64,000 nt of DNA, taken from positions 753,011 to 817,010 of the forward strand of contig PLCS01000007.1 of NCBI GenBank assembly GCA_003134855.1, written 5' to 3'. The notes under the pieces are model-generated. The model worked only from the letters and a program-made list of their open reading frames with translations, made no database searches and was not told the origin of the DNA. This DNA comes from Acidobacteriaceae bacterium. GTDB lineage: Bacteria; Acidobacteriota; Terriglobia; Terriglobales; Acidobacteriaceae. Made by a program: the position numbers and the translations under genes. How positions within the stretch are numbered: position 1 is the first letter of the stretch; every line of letters starts with the position of its first letter. Positions 23,335 to 31,583 of this stretch are shown here, one piece after another.

Positions 23335-24384
23335 TTGAAGATCGCATTGGAGATCACACCCAACCTGGAGCCCCTCTTCGGGACTCGCGATGAAAACCTC
23401 AGGCTCATGGAAGACTCGCTCAGCGTACGCATTGACCTGCGCTCCGACGCCGTGCACGTGGAGGGACCGGAAACGGGCGTGGCCCGCGTCCGGCAGATCT
23501 TTCAAGATTTTGACGCGCTGCGCAAGCAGGGCGTCAACCCGCACAACGGCGAACTGAACGGCCTGCTGCGCCTGGTGGTCGCCGACCCCGCGACAACTCT
23601 GAAGTCATTGGCCGACAGCGGCAAGCAGCGCTCGGCCGGAGTGAAGCGCACCGTCCAACCGCGCTCCATTAATCAGAGAAAATACGTCGAGGCCATCGAG
23701 CAGAACGACATGGTCTTCGGCGTCGGCCCGGCGGGCACCGGCAAGACCTACCTCGCCGTGGCGATGGCCGTGGCCGCCTTGAACGCCAAAAAAGTCAGCC
23801 GCATCGTGCTCGTCCGCCCCGCGGTCGAGGCTGGCGAGCGCCTCGGCTTCCTGCCCGGCACCCTCCAGGAAAAGGTGGACCCCTACCTGCGCCCCCTCTA
23901 CGACGCCCTCTACGACCTGCTCGACCCGGAAAAAGTCGACAAAATGCTGGAGAAGAACATCATCGAGGTCGCCCCGCTGGCCTTCATGCGCGGCCGCACC
24001 CTCAACGACGCCTTCATCATCATGGACGAGGCGCAGAACACCACCATCGAGCAGATGAAGATGTTCCTGACCCGCATGGGCAACAACTCCAAGGCGGTCA
24101 TCACCGGCGACATCACACAAATTGACCTGCCCAACCCGCGCAAGTCCGGCCTGCTGGACGCGATCAACATTCTCGGCGGCGTCGAGGGCATTCACTTCTG
24201 CCACTTCGAGGATTGCGACGTGGTGCGCCACGTGCTGGTGCAGCGCATCGTGAGAGCCTATGAGTCGTACAAATCGCAACAGCAGGAGCTGCCGCTGATC
24301 CTCGGCGAAGCTATCGAAGTTGGGGCGCAGAGCCGCGAAGAGCGGACGCAGGCGCAGCCGTTACATCCGGCCAAACCACAATAA
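23335..24384 (+). CDS. phoH: PhoH-like ATPase
   Basis: A 349-residue P-loop ATPase of the PhoH/YbeZ group, linked with RNA metabolism and often with the rRNA endonuclease YbeY. The N-terminal ITPNLEPLFGTRDENLRLME is the KH-like part; the ATPase shows GPAGTGKTYLAVAMA (Walker A), FIIMDEAQNTT (Walker B) and ITGDITQIDLP. The start is TTG at 23335, because family similarity begins at that codon and no in-frame ATG lies nearby upstream. GGAGG around 23317 is a rather distant ribosome-binding site. Unusually, ybeY does not follow; the next gene is gcvT on the other strand. Confidence 0.92.
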   Translation: MKIALEITPNLEPLFGTRDENLRLMEDSLSVRIDLRSDAVHVEGPETGVARVRQIFQDFDALRKQGVNPHNGELNGLLRLVVADPATTLKSLADSGKQRSAGVKRTVQPRSINQRKYVEAIEQNDMVFGVGPAGTGKTYLAVAMAVAALNAKKVSRIVLVRPAVEAGERLGFLPGTLQEKVDPYLRPLYDALYDLLDPEKVDKMLEKNIIEVAPLAFMRGRTLNDAFIIMDEAQNTTIEQMKMFLTRMGNNSKAVITGDITQIDLPNPRKSGLLDAINILGGVEGIHFCHFEDCDVVRHVLVQRIVRAYESYKSQQQELPLILGEAIEVGAQSREERTQAQPLHPAKPQ

Positions 24385-24426
24385 ATACTATACCAACCGG
24401 AAGAATCCCTGGTTTTACCGGGGACA

Positions 24427-25572
24427 TTACTTCTTCGCCCGCTTGTAGAACGGCGCCGGAACCAGTTTCGCCCTCACCTGATTCGCGCGAACCTGGACCA
24501 TCACGTCTTCGCCGCTGGCGGCTAAGGATGCGGGCACGAGCGCGAAGGCGATGTTGGTCTTGAGAAACGGCGCGGGCGAGCCGGAAGTGACGACGCCGAT
24601 CTCATGGCCTTCAAGGTCGAGGACCGGATAGCCGTCGCGGGCGATACCGCGCTCCACCATTTCCAGAGCCACGAGCTTGCGCTTGGCTCCGCCCGAGGCT
24701 TGCACGGCCAGCAGCGCCTCGCGGCCAATGAACTCGTCCTTGTCGAGCTTGAGCCAGTGGTCGTGACCGGACTCAAAAGGATTGATGGTGTCGGAGATTT
24801 CGTGGCCGTAGAGCGGCATTCCCGCCTCCAGCCGCAGCGTGTTGCGCGCGCCCAGGCCGCAGGGGCGAATGCCAAACTCCGCGCCCGCCTCCAGCAGCGC
24901 ATTCCACACTTTTTCCGTCGTCGGTCCATCCGAGGGCAGGTAAAGCTCGAAGCCGTCCTCGCCGGAGTAGCCGGTGCGTGCGATCAGCACATCGGGCACG
25001 CCGCACACATCGCCGAAGGTAAACCAATAGTTCCTGATCGCCGCCAAATCGACTTTGGTCAGCTTTTGCAGGGTTTCCAGCGCCCGCGGCCCCTGCACGG
25101 CCAGTTGAGAATAGCTGTCGGAGTCGTCGCTGATTTGTGTCAACTGCATCTCGCCCACCTGCCCGCGAATCCAGGCGTAGTCTTTGTCCTTGGTGCCGGC
25201 GTTGACCACCAGCAGATAGTCGTCCTGGCTGAGCCGGTGGACCAGAATGTCGTCCACGAACGTGCCTTCCGGGGTGAGCAGCGCGGAGTAGTGGGCCTGG
25301 CCGTCCTGGAGGCGGCTGGCGTCGTTCATCGTGATGTGCTGGATGGCGTCCAGCGCGCCGGGACCGCGAAAGCGGATCTCGCCCATGTGGCTCACATCGA
25401 AGAGGCCGACTGAGTTGCGCACGGCAAGGTGCTCGGCCACCAGCCCGCCGGGGTACTCGACCGGCATATCCCAGCCGCCAAAGTCCACCATCTTGGCCTT
25501 CAGCGCGCGGTGGGCGGCGTTGAGGGCGGTCTTCTTCGGCATGGCGGCAATGGGCGAAGCTGGGAGGGTCAT
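24427..25572 (-). CDS. gcvT: Glycine cleavage system aminomethyltransferase (T-protein)
   Basis: A 381-residue enzyme that transfers the methylene group from the H-protein-bound aminomethyl arm to tetrahydrofolate, releasing ammonia. Landmarks are MVDFGGWDMPVEYPGG, FDVSHMGEIRFRGPGA, ARTGYSGEDGFELYLP and GARNTLRLEAGMPLYGHEI. ATG 25572 has AAAGGA upstream; the frame continues 34 codons further without similarity. gcvH and gcvP are not in this window. I found no glycine riboswitch motif in the short upstream region. It is convergent with phoH, with a 42-bp gap. Confidence 0.95.
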   Translation of the reverse strand: MTLPASPIAAMPKKTALNAAHRALKAKMVDFGGWDMPVEYPGGLVAEHLAVRNSVGLFDVSHMGEIRFRGPGALDAIQHITMNDASRLQDGQAHYSALLTPEGTFVDDILVHRLSQDDYLLVVNAGTKDKDYAWIRGQVGEMQLTQISDDSDSYSQLAVQGPRALETLQKLTKVDLAAIRNYWFTFGDVCGVPDVLIARTGYSGEDGFELYLPSDGPTTEKVWNALLEAGAEFGIRPCGLGARNTLRLEAGMPLYGHEISDTINPFESGHDHWLKLDKDEFIGREALLAVQASGGAKRKLVALEMVERGIARDGYPVLDLEGHEIGVVTSGSPAPFLKTNIAFALVPASLAASGEDVMVQVRANQVRAKLVPAPFYKRAKK

Positions 25573-25690
25573 GGAGAATCCTTTCGGGCGACTTGCTGTA
25601 CTCTCTTCACGATAGGGAGTCAGCGCGGCGGGGTCAAACTCCGCGCCCCAGCTCAGGATCAAGCGATCGAGCAAGGACCAAGCCGCTGCC

Positions 25691-26128
25691 TCACCGCTTC
25701 CGCGCGCGCCAGAACGAACTTACGCCCAGGTAGAGAAAGACCGCCATCACCCCGGCGGTAAGCAGAAACGTCCGGTGATCGGGGCCGTGAGCCCAACTCG
25801 CCCTTGTGCTCCACAGCTTCGGAGCAAAGACCACCACAGGCAGCAGGAAGAAGGCGCCCGTCACCTCCAACCACAGGATGCCGCCTACTCTGCGGAAGGG
25901 GCGCAGAAATCCGCGCACACCGCGCGCGACGCCCGCTGTAGCCCGCCCGGCTGCCTGCCCTTCTACCCGTCCGCGCACTCCGTCGCCGGCAACCGCTGGC
26001 GGAGCGGACGCCGTGGCGGCGGAGTGTGCCGGGGCATTCTGCGCGCCGCCGCCCATGCGCTGGCCGGCGATCCGCCCGGCAACCCGCAGTCCGATGCCCA
26101 ACGCGCGCCCAATGTTCTCTGGTCTCAT
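25691..26128 (-). CDS. Small membrane protein of unknown function
   Basis: A 145-residue protein with an Ala/Gly/Arg-rich first half and two hydrophobic segments near the end (WLEVTGAFFLLPVVVFA and FLLTAGVMAVFLYLGVSSFW), ending in a basic tail. ATG 26128 is the first start after which the composition looks protein-like; the frame is open up to 26311. It is 118 bp upstream of gcvT on the same strand. I do not recognise a family. Confidence 0.55.
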   Translation of the reverse strand: MRPENIGRALGIGLRVAGRIAGQRMGGGAQNAPAHSAATASAPPAVAGDGVRGRVEGQAAGRATAGVARGVRGFLRPFRRVGGILWLEVTGAFFLLPVVVFAPKLWSTRASWAHGPDHRTFLLTAGVMAVFLYLGVSSFWRARKR

Positions 26129-26285
26129 CTTCGTTATGATGGTAGCAGCGGCGGTCGCCGTACCGTATTTCGGCGGATTCCCGGCGATTCGCACTTGCAA
26201 GCGAACGGTAACGGAAGTAATGTAGAGGAATCCTGCACTGTCCGGCGCTTTTAGCGTGCGTCGGCCGAAGCTCCTGGAGGTGCCC

Positions 26286-26594
26286 ATGACAACCCGTCTG
26301 CGCGAACTCATTCAGCAACTGGGAGAGGCCATCCACGAGTCGGTCATCGAGAGCGAGCAGATCGCCGGCGTGGTCCAGGATATCCGCCAGCACGGCTTCG
26401 ACGTGCTGCTGATGCTGGAGGCCACCATCGGCCTCAACGATGTCGCAGCGCGAGAGGCCCGGGAGGCCGAAGCAGGAGCAGGCGAGAGCGGCGCCGAGCC
26501 GCCCTTTACCCAGAACGATCTCAGCTTTCTCCGCTCCCTGCGCATCACCATCGCCGGCGAGAAGGACAACGCCGGCGAGCCGAACGCCCGGTAA
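26286..26594 (+). CDS. Conserved-looking small soluble protein, function unknown
   Basis: A 102-residue acidic protein with no membrane segment. The first 60 residues are amphipathic helix-like (LRELIQQLGEAIHESVIES, then IRQHGFDVLLMLEATIGL). An Ala/Glu/Gly linker and a short end segment (DLSFLRSLRITI) follow. GGAGGTG at 26277-26283 is a strong ribosome-binding site for ATG 26286, which supports a real gene. It is divergent from the small membrane protein and lies 272 bp before scpB. No function is suggested. Confidence 0.6.
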   Translation: MTTRLRELIQQLGEAIHESVIESEQIAGVVQDIRQHGFDVLLMLEATIGLNDVAAREAREAEAGAGESGAEPPFTQNDLSFLRSLRITIAGEKDNAGEPNAR

Positions 26595-26866
26595 CCTGCC
26601 CCGCCAACTCGCTCGTGCTGCATCCCTGCTTAGTGGGGCCTGAGCCATCGCGTCATCCTCCGTGGACACCCGGGATCTCCTCAGTAGGAGCTGAAACCCG
26701 TTCCATTTTTTCAGCAAAACGTCAGATAATGCGGCGTACCCATGGTCTTTCAGGGTGTTCGGCGTTGCCGGACGCCCTTTTTGCGGCCTGCAGAGACGAT
26801 ATCGCATCAATCCGCGCGCAGATTTCTTCCACTTCCGGTACGATATTGGAGGTACCCTATTACAGA

Positions 26867-28051
26867 ATGAGCCTGAAAGCCAAGCTGGAAGCTGTCATCT
26901 ACGCCGCGGAAGAGCCGGTCACACTGGCCCAGCTCACCGCCCTCTTTGCCGCTGACGCCCTCGAATGGAAGGCGCAGCAGGAAGCCGCGTCTGCCGGACT
27001 GGCCGCCCTGCAACCGTACCTGGGCGAGGAGTTCGCCCTCCTGGATGAGCCGGAAAAGTTCCATCCGGAGCTAGATTCAGTCCTTCCCGATGACCTTGAT
27101 CTGGAGATCGATTCGGCCGCGAGTCCCGCTGATACTGTACTGAATTCGGAGACTGCGGCCAGTTCCCCGGCAGAAGCGGAATCGAGCCAGGAAACGCCCT
27201 CGGAGAGCCTCCTCGACGCGCCCGAAGGTGCAGAGGCCTTGCCGGAAGGCGCGGCCGCCCCGGAAGCCGAATCCGCCTCGGAAGCCGAGTTGACTGCCGA
27301 AGCCGAGTTGGAACTGAGGCGCATCGCCCGCCTGCGCGACCGCGAGGTCCGCATCATCCTTCGCCAACTCCTCGACGAACTCATCGCCTCCTATGCCGCT
27401 GACGGCCGCGGCGTCGAGATTCGCGAGATTGCCGGCGGCTTCCGCATGGCCACCAAGCCCGAGTGCCACGACGCCGTCAGCCTCTTCGTGAAAAGCCTCA
27501 AGCCGGCGCTCAAGCTCTCGTTGCCGGCTCTGGAAACCCTGGCCATCATCGCCTATAAGCAGCCCGTAACCGCCCCCGAGGTCAACGAGATTCGCGGCGT
27601 GGATTCGTCTGGCGTCTTCGGCTCGCTGCTTGCTCGCAAGCTGATCACCACCGCCGGACGCAAGCCGGTCATTGGCCGGCCCATCCTCTACAAGACCACC
27701 CGCGAGTTTCTGCTCCGCTTTGGCCTCAAGGACATCGCCGAGCTGCCCTCGATGGAGGAATTCGAGAAGCTGGCCGCGATCGAACTGGACGAGCCGGAGC
27801 CTGAGGCCGAGGACGACTCCGGACAAAAATTTAACCCTGCCTTTGGCCCTGACTTCGACGAAGCCGCCAGCGAGGAGCTGGAAGACTCCGAAGACCTGGA
27901 ACCGCTAACAGAATCCCCTGAACGCACCGAGACCGCCGAGATGGCGGCCAGCAACGAACCCTCCACCCTCGCAGAGGCCGCTCCTGCCGCGCCTCCTCCA
28001 ACAGAGCAGGCGGAAACCGAGATGTACCTCCATGACGAAGAAAAAGAGTAA
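26867..28051 (+). CDS. scpB: Segregation and condensation protein B with long acidic insertions
   Basis: A 394-residue version of ScpB, the winged-helix subunit that joins Smc and ScpA in chromosome condensation. The N-terminus (KLEAVIYAAEEPVTLAQL) and the core (VEIREIAGGFRMATKPE, ALETLAIIAYKQPVTAPEVN, RGVDSSGVFGSLLARKLI) are typical. Typical ScpB is about 180-220 residues. Here an Ala/Glu/Ser-rich acidic block of roughly 110 residues (about 40-155) splits the first winged helix, and an acidic tail of about 80 residues follows the core. GGAGGT is 13 bases before ATG 26867. The 3' end overlaps the pseudouridine synthase gene by 20 bp, a common scpB-rluB arrangement. scpA is not in the window. 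Confidence 0.9.
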   Translation: MSLKAKLEAVIYAAEEPVTLAQLTALFAADALEWKAQQEAASAGLAALQPYLGEEFALLDEPEKFHPELDSVLPDDLDLEIDSAASPADTVLNSETAASSPAEAESSQETPSESLLDAPEGAEALPEGAAAPEAESASEAELTAEAELELRRIARLRDREVRIILRQLLDELIASYAADGRGVEIREIAGGFRMATKPECHDAVSLFVKSLKPALKLSLPALETLAIIAYKQPVTAPEVNEIRGVDSSGVFGSLLARKLITTAGRKPVIGRPILYKTTREFLLRFGLKDIAELPSMEEFEKLAAIELDEPEPEAEDDSGQKFNPAFGPDFDEAASEELEDSEDLEPLTESPERTETAEMAASNEPSTLAEAAPAAPPPTEQAETEMYLHDEEKE

Positions 28052-30224
28052 GCTCCAGCCCGAAACGACAGCAACCGTAGCCACTGAACCCAAGTTAGAA
28101 GCCACTCCGGAAGCAGCAACCGTAACCAAAGCTGAAGCCGCCGCCGAAGCTGTCTTTGCATCTGAAGTAGAAGCCGCGGCGGAAGAAGAACTCGTAGCCG
28201 AAGAGGCTAAAGCGCAGGCCGAAGACGAAGCCGAGACCGAAACGGAAGCCGAAGACGGCCCTGAGCCCGAAGACGAAAACAGCGCCGGCTCCGAAGGCGA
28301 CGCAGTGTTCATTCCCCAGCCGCGTCCCCCCGCCAAGCTGGAGCGGCTGCAGAAGATTCTCGCCGCCGCCGGCGTCGCCAGCCGCCGCCGTGCCGAAGAG
28401 CTGATCGAGCAGGGCCGTGTGCAGGTCAACGGAAAGATCGTTACCGTGCTGGGCACCAAAGCCGACGCCGCCCGCGACCACATACGCGTCGACGGCAAGC
28501 TCCTCCAGGGCCCCGAGCGCCTCCGCTACTTCGTCCTCAACAAGCCCCGCGGCTTCGTCACCACCGTCAAGGATCCCGAGGGCCGCCCCACGGTGATGCA
28601 GTTCTTCGACAAGATGAAGGAGCGCCTCTACCCCGTCGGCCGCCTCGACTACCTGAGCGAGGGGCTGCTGGTGGTCACCAACGACGGCGAGCTGGCCAAC
28701 CGCCTCACCAAGGCCTCCTCCGGCGTGGAAAAGACCTACCTCGTCAAAGTCGCCGGCCAGCCCACCGAAGCCGAGCTCGACATTCTCCGCGGCGGCGTCT
28801 CCATCGCGCTGGGCGCTCCCGGCTCGCGCCAGATCCGCACCTCTCCGGCCCGCATCCGCCAGGTTCGCCAGGGAGACAATCCCTGGTACGAAGTCGTTCT
28901 CATCGAGGGCCGCAACCGCGAACTGCGCAAAATGTTCGAGGAAATCGGCCACTTCGTCGAAAAAATCCGCCGCACCGGCTACGGTCCTCTGGTCCTCGAT
29001 CAGGAGCCGGGCAACCTGCGCGAGTTGCAGCCGGAGGAGTTGGCCGCGCTGCGGCTGGCCGCCGAAGGCAAGCTGCGCACCCCCAAATCCAAGGATCTCC
29101 GCCGCCGTAACCTGCTCGACGCCGGTCTGCTGCCGACCGTCCTCCCCAAGCCCAGCAGCCGTCCGCGCGTTGCCACACCGTTGGCCCAGCCGCCCGCCAT
29201 CGCAGCCCGCCCAAGCGGTTTCCGTCCCAAAAAATCCGGCGCCGACCGTCCCGCCCGCGCGGCGGACTCCTTCGCCAGCGGCGATGCCAACAAATTCTTC
29301 CGCCCCACCCGCCCCAGCGCGGAGGGATCCCGCCCTTCCGCCGGCCGCACCTCGGCCCCCAATCCCGTTCGCAGCTTCTCTCGCACGGAAGAAGAGCGTC
29401 CCAGCCGCACAAGCAAGGGTTCTCCAGCGAGTTTTGGCTTCAATCGCCCCGCAGGACGCAGCTTTGACCGTCCGGATTCGCGCCCAGTCGCCCGCCCCGC
29501 TGCACGACCGGCGTGGAAGAAGGACGACCGTCCCGTTCGTCCGCCCGCTCGTTTTGCCGAAGGTTTAACCGGAGAAGCCCGGCCCGCTCCGAGCCGTCCC
29601 TTCACCCCCAAACCCGCCTGGAAGAAGCCGGAACGCCCAGATAGATCAGATCGCCCAGCCCGCCCGGAGCGTTCGGCTAGGCCAGACTTCAAGCGCTCCG
29701 CCCCACCCCGCCGCGAAGCGCCAGCACGCGAAGCACGAGTTTTTGACGAGGACCTCGGTCCGGTTCGTCCGCCCAACCTTCACATTGAGGAGATCACGGG
29801 GCCGGATCGTTCCAGCGCGCCTCGCCCCAGCCCATCCCGGTCGAGCGCTCCTCGCGCCAGCTACAGTCGTCCCGGTTCAAGCCCATCCGCCTCCAGCCGT
29901 CCCAGCGCGCCCCGTTCCTATTCAGACCGGCCCAGACCCAGCCGGCCCAGCTTCGACCGTCCCGCCCGCGCCGAAGGCACTCGCCCCTACACCACCAGCA
30001 GCGGCAAACCCCGCGCTGGCGGCGCGCGTCCCAGCAGCAAACCCGGCAGCTTCGCTAAAGCCGGCCCCGGCTGGAAGCCCAAGTCCAGCTTCAGCCCCGG
30101 CAAGCCCGTCTCCGGCTCGCGCTCCAAGCCCAAGCCAGGAAGCTCCGCCAAACCCAGCCACCGAGTCAAGCCCAGCGGCAAGCGCCCTACTGGCAAACCA
30201 GCCGGCAAGAAACGCAACAATTGA
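28032..30224 (+). CDS. rluB: RluB-type 23S rRNA pseudouridine synthase with very long tail
   Basis: A 730-residue protein; ordinary RluB/RsuA-type synthases are 230-300. Residues 1-95 are acidic, Ala/Glu-rich. An S4 RNA-binding domain follows (about 104-155, RLQKILAAAGVASRRRAEEL). The synthase domain has catalytic Asp206 in VGRLDYLSEGLL and the motif LIEGRNRELRKMFEE. From about residue 345 to the end is a Pro/Arg/Ser/Lys-rich, probably disordered tail ending in lysine-rich repeats. The reaction expected is uridine to pseudouridine in 23S rRNA. The basic tail may bind RNA or ribosomes. It is co-transcribed with scpB. Related RluE/RluF/RsuA specificity cannot be excluded. Confidence 0.88.
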   Translation: MTKKKSKLQPETTATVATEPKLEATPEAATVTKAEAAAEAVFASEVEAAAEEELVAEEAKAQAEDEAETETEAEDGPEPEDENSAGSEGDAVFIPQPRPPAKLERLQKILAAAGVASRRRAEELIEQGRVQVNGKIVTVLGTKADAARDHIRVDGKLLQGPERLRYFVLNKPRGFVTTVKDPEGRPTVMQFFDKMKERLYPVGRLDYLSEGLLVVTNDGELANRLTKASSGVEKTYLVKVAGQPTEAELDILRGGVSIALGAPGSRQIRTSPARIRQVRQGDNPWYEVVLIEGRNRELRKMFEEIGHFVEKIRRTGYGPLVLDQEPGNLRELQPEELAALRLAAEGKLRTPKSKDLRRRNLLDAGLLPTVLPKPSSRPRVATPLAQPPAIAARPSGFRPKKSGADRPARAADSFASGDANKFFRPTRPSAEGSRPSAGRTSAPNPVRSFSRTEEERPSRTSKGSPASFGFNRPAGRSFDRPDSRPVARPAARPAWKKDDRPVRPPARFAEGLTGEARPAPSRPFTPKPAWKKPERPDRSDRPARPERSARPDFKRSAPPRREAPAREARVFDEDLGPVRPPNLHIEEITGPDRSSAPRPSPSRSSAPRASYSRPGSSPSASSRPSAPRSYSDRPRPSRPSFDRPARAEGTRPYTTSSGKPRAGGARPSSKPGSFAKAGPGWKPKSSFSPGKPVSGSRSKPKPGSSAKPSHRVKPSGKRPTGKPAGKKRNN

Positions 30225-30311
30225 TCAGTCCCAAACCGTTTGCATAGCCAAATTTCTGTCATCCTGAGCGAAGCGCAGCGGTACTCAGCCTCAACACACC
30301 ACCGGGAGCGA

Positions 30312-31166
30312 TCACTCCACCAGACTCAACAGCACCTTTACATTGCGTTCCTCGTCGCCGGGAGCATCCACCGGAGTTTCGGCGATGAAGGCGGCGTGGG
30401 CGAAGCGGGGGTCGTTGAGCAGGCGGCGGAAGGGTTCCAGCCCCATCGTGCCCTTGCCGATCTGCTCATGGCGGTCGAGCTTGGAGCCGCGTGCGGCCTT
30501 GGCGTCGTTCATGTGCCAGACGCGTACCGTGCCGAGGCCCACCGTCGCCGCGACCTGCTTCATCGTCTCCTCGTAACCCTCGGAGGTAACCAGATCGTAG
30601 CCGGCGACGTGGGTGTGGCAGGTGTCCAGGCAGACGCCCATCGGCGCGGTTGGCTTGAGCCGCTCGACCAGCTCGGCGACCTGCTCGAAGCTGCCGCCCA
30701 GCGAGAACTCCGACCCGGCGGTGTTTTCGATCAGAATGTGGAACGGAGTTCCCTGCCAAGCCAGACCGTCAATCGCTCGCGCAATCGAGTCGGCGGCCAG
30801 CGTAAGTCCCTCGTCGCGCGTCAGCCCCTTCCACGAGCCGGGATGCAGCACCAGAAACTCGGCGCCCAGCGCCAGCGCCCGCTCGATCTCGCCGCGAAAG
30901 GCTGCGACACTCTTCTCGCGCACTTCGTCGGTCTGGCTGCAAACGTTGACCAGGTAGCTTGTATGAATCACCACGGGGCTGACATCGAGAGCGGCGCGAA
31001 GCTCCTTCATGCGGGCGGCCTGCTTGGGGTCCACCTTGGGCGCGCGCCACATACGCGGACTCGACGAAAAGATCTGAAAGGTGTTGGCGCCAATCGCCCT
31101 TGCCTGCTCGACGGCGTTCGAGGCCCCGCCGGTTGTGCCGAGATGGATGCCAATGCGTTTTGCCAT
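30312..31166 (-). CDS. nfo: Endonuclease IV (AP endonuclease)
   Basis: A 284-residue TIM-barrel enzyme that cuts DNA 5' to abasic sites in base-excision repair, using metal ions. Landmarks are IGIHLGTTGG at the start, VIHTSYLVN, LVLHPGSWKG, ILIENTAGS, GVCLDTCHTHVAGYD and the end segment IAETPVD. Metal-binding His, Glu and Asp residues lie in these motifs. Length is normal. The 87-bp gap from the pseudouridine synthase gene is convergent and includes a dispersed TCATCCTGAGCGAAGC-type sequence at about 30260-30275. Confidence 0.94.
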   Translation of the reverse strand: MAKRIGIHLGTTGGASNAVEQARAIGANTFQIFSSSPRMWRAPKVDPKQAARMKELRAALDVSPVVIHTSYLVNVCSQTDEVREKSVAAFRGEIERALALGAEFLVLHPGSWKGLTRDEGLTLAADSIARAIDGLAWQGTPFHILIENTAGSEFSLGGSFEQVAELVERLKPTAPMGVCLDTCHTHVAGYDLVTSEGYEETMKQVAATVGLGTVRVWHMNDAKAARGSKLDRHEQIGKGTMGLEPFRRLLNDPRFAHAAFIAETPVDAPGDEERNVKVLLSLVE

Positions 31167-31266
31167 GGAAACAGTCTAATTGGTGATATGCGTCACCAAA
31201 ACAGATTACCAACGGTTGGGCAGCCGTAATCATGCATTTTTTTTAATTTGACCATAATATTTCTTC

Positions 31267-31545
31267 ATGAATGATCCTCTTGTTTCACTTTCCCGGATTC
31301 TGACCGAATCCATCCTGCCTAACCTGAAGTCCCTGCAGGCCAGCCAGGCCGAGCAGATCGAAGCCAACGACCGGCTGGAGAATTCCATCGAGGAACTGCG
31401 GCTGCATCTGGAGTCGGAGTTCAGTTTCCTCTCAGCGCAGTTGACCGCCTGCCGCGCAGAGCTGGCGGCCGCGCAGGCAACCTACTATGCGACGCAGGTG
31501 CAGCGCGGACTGCTTGCGCCGGATATCATGATGCTGATCCACTAA
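31267..31545 (+). CDS. Small coiled-coil protein, function unknown
   Basis: A 92-residue protein without a signal peptide or membrane segment. Residues about 20-70 show heptad-like leucines with many Glu, Gln and Ala (LKSLQASQAEQIEANDRLE, then IEELRLHLESEFSFLSAQL), suggesting a coiled coil. It is divergent from nfo across an AT-rich 100-bp gap and lies 38 bp before nagA. No family is recognised and no strong ribosome-binding site is seen, so confidence is moderate. Confidence 0.5.
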   Translation: MNDPLVSLSRILTESILPNLKSLQASQAEQIEANDRLENSIEELRLHLESEFSFLSAQLTACRAELAAAQATYYATQVQRGLLAPDIMMLIH

Positions 31546-31583
31546 GGCCCCGTTCTCCCGGAGAGCCTGTAATAATCTCTAGT

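Noticed and set aside
23105..23338. 77-codon frame overlapping the phoH start
   Set aside because: Different frame from phoH, arginine/alanine-rich with no motif. It may simply be leader sequence.
25573..25690. Possible glycine riboswitch upstream of gcvT
   Set aside because: The gap is only about 118 bp to the next gene on the same strand and lacks the conserved glycine-aptamer core as far as I can see.
29000..29776. 258-codon minus-strand frame opposite the RluB tail
   Set aside because: Both strands are open here because the tail is low-complexity and GC-rich. The plus frame is continuous with the synthase domain and is the real one.
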